Of a stretch of 64,000 nt of DNA, positions 63,806 through 64,000 are shown in pieces. Both the position numbers and the translations under genes were made by a program. The DNA is from Trichosporon coremiiforme. Lineage: Eukaryota > Basidiomycota > Tremellomycetes > Trichosporonales > Trichosporonaceae. The stretch lies in the NCBI GenBank assembly GCA_039545355.1, contig BCJJ01000011.1:684642-748641 (forward strand), read 5' to 3'. The stretch's first letter is position 1. Each line of letters starts with the position of its first letter. A model generated the notes under the pieces. The model ran no database searches. It was not told the origin of the DNA and was given only the letters and a program-made list of their open reading frames with translations.

Positions 63806-64000
63806 ATGGTGTCGGCAAACTCGCTGTACACGTACGCCAAGGTGTGTAGTGAACGGGGCGACTTATTAGAGCTGTTTGCTTGGCGAAGCTGACATCAGAT
63901 CGGCGCGGGAGTGGCAATATCCATCCCGATCATCTTCGCCGCCGGTCTCTGGTGGTTCCAACGGCGTCTCATTTATCCCGCCGACTTCCCTGAGGGGTCC
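63806..64000 (+). CDS. BEM46/ABHD13-like alpha/beta hydrolase, 3' end outside window
   Basis: Only the N-terminus is visible. Exon 1 is 63806-63841 (MVSANSLYTYAK); exon 2 starts at 63899 after a CTGAC branch and CAG and runs off the window. The product so far has a hydrophobic anchor (GVAISIPIIFAAGLWWF) followed by QRRLIYPADFPEGS. The latter is the hallmark start of the BEM46/ABHD13 serine-hydrolase family (LIYP..FPEGSR). The catalytic GxSxG lies beyond the window. The family is associated with cell polarity and the ER or plasma membrane periphery in fungi. Confidence 0.82.

Overview
This window is nuclear DNA from a compact, GC-rich fungal genome. The gene set is plainly fungal: STE24, PAN2, PUS1, a CK1 kinase, a cell-wall-integrity MAPKK, NVJ2, IND1 and RRP40. 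Genes carry many short introns (about 35-60 nt). These have GTGAGT/GTAAGY-type donors and a CTGAC or CTAAC branch site only a few bases before the AG. Together with the gene content this suggests a basidiomycete yeast of the Tremellomycetes, perhaps Trichosporonales. The class-level placement is inference. I found no bacterial, viral or intact transposon genes.

Layout. 1-12.8 kb is dense: STE24 (5' cut by the window edge), OST5/TMEM258, PAN2, a U1A/U2B'' RRM protein, a MYST acetyltransferase, an HMCES/SRAP protein and a His-rich cupin. 13.3-14.5 kb has a small secreted CE4 polysaccharide deacetylase. 14.5-19.6 kb has no supportable gene. 19.6-25.2 kb has PUS1, a second cupin whose intron holds an antisense tRNA-Lys gene, and a disordered orphan protein. 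25.2-28.6 kb is again empty. 28.6-34.6 kb has a DsbA-like protein, a DUF2470 protein, a large chromodomain protein with a DNA-hypermodification-type helical domain, an AGTRAP-like membrane protein and UMP1. 34.6-36.6 kb looks like the long leader of the CK1 kinase gene. 39-46.5 kb has a BAP31/YET protein, a CTD-interacting (CID) protein, ARL1 and a WKF-domain nucleolar protein. 46.5-52.2 kb has a SNF2/CHD-type remodeler lacking its ATP-binding lobe and an MKK1/2-type MAPKK. 52.8-64 kb has IND1, RPS25, an F-box/WD protein, a membrane-fused spermidine-synthase-like methyltransferase, NVJ2, RRP40 and the start of a BEM46-like hydrolase.

The genes do not form one pathway. They are housekeeping and signalling genes in divergent or convergent pairs with short spacers. 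Recurring themes are RNA metabolism (PAN2, U1A, PUS1, RRP40, CID protein), ER and membrane biology (STE24, OST5, BAP31, NVJ2, ARL1) and chromatin or genome maintenance (MYST HAT, HMCES, chromodomain protein, remodeler). The most unusual item is the chromodomain protein at 30253-32614. Its central domain resembles the alpha-glutamyl/putrescinyl-thymine pyrophosphorylase / 5-hmdU-kinase helical superfamily, so it may link modified DNA bases to heterochromatin. Exon boundaries were worked out by hand from splice signals, reading phase and family conservation; none is supported by transcript data.
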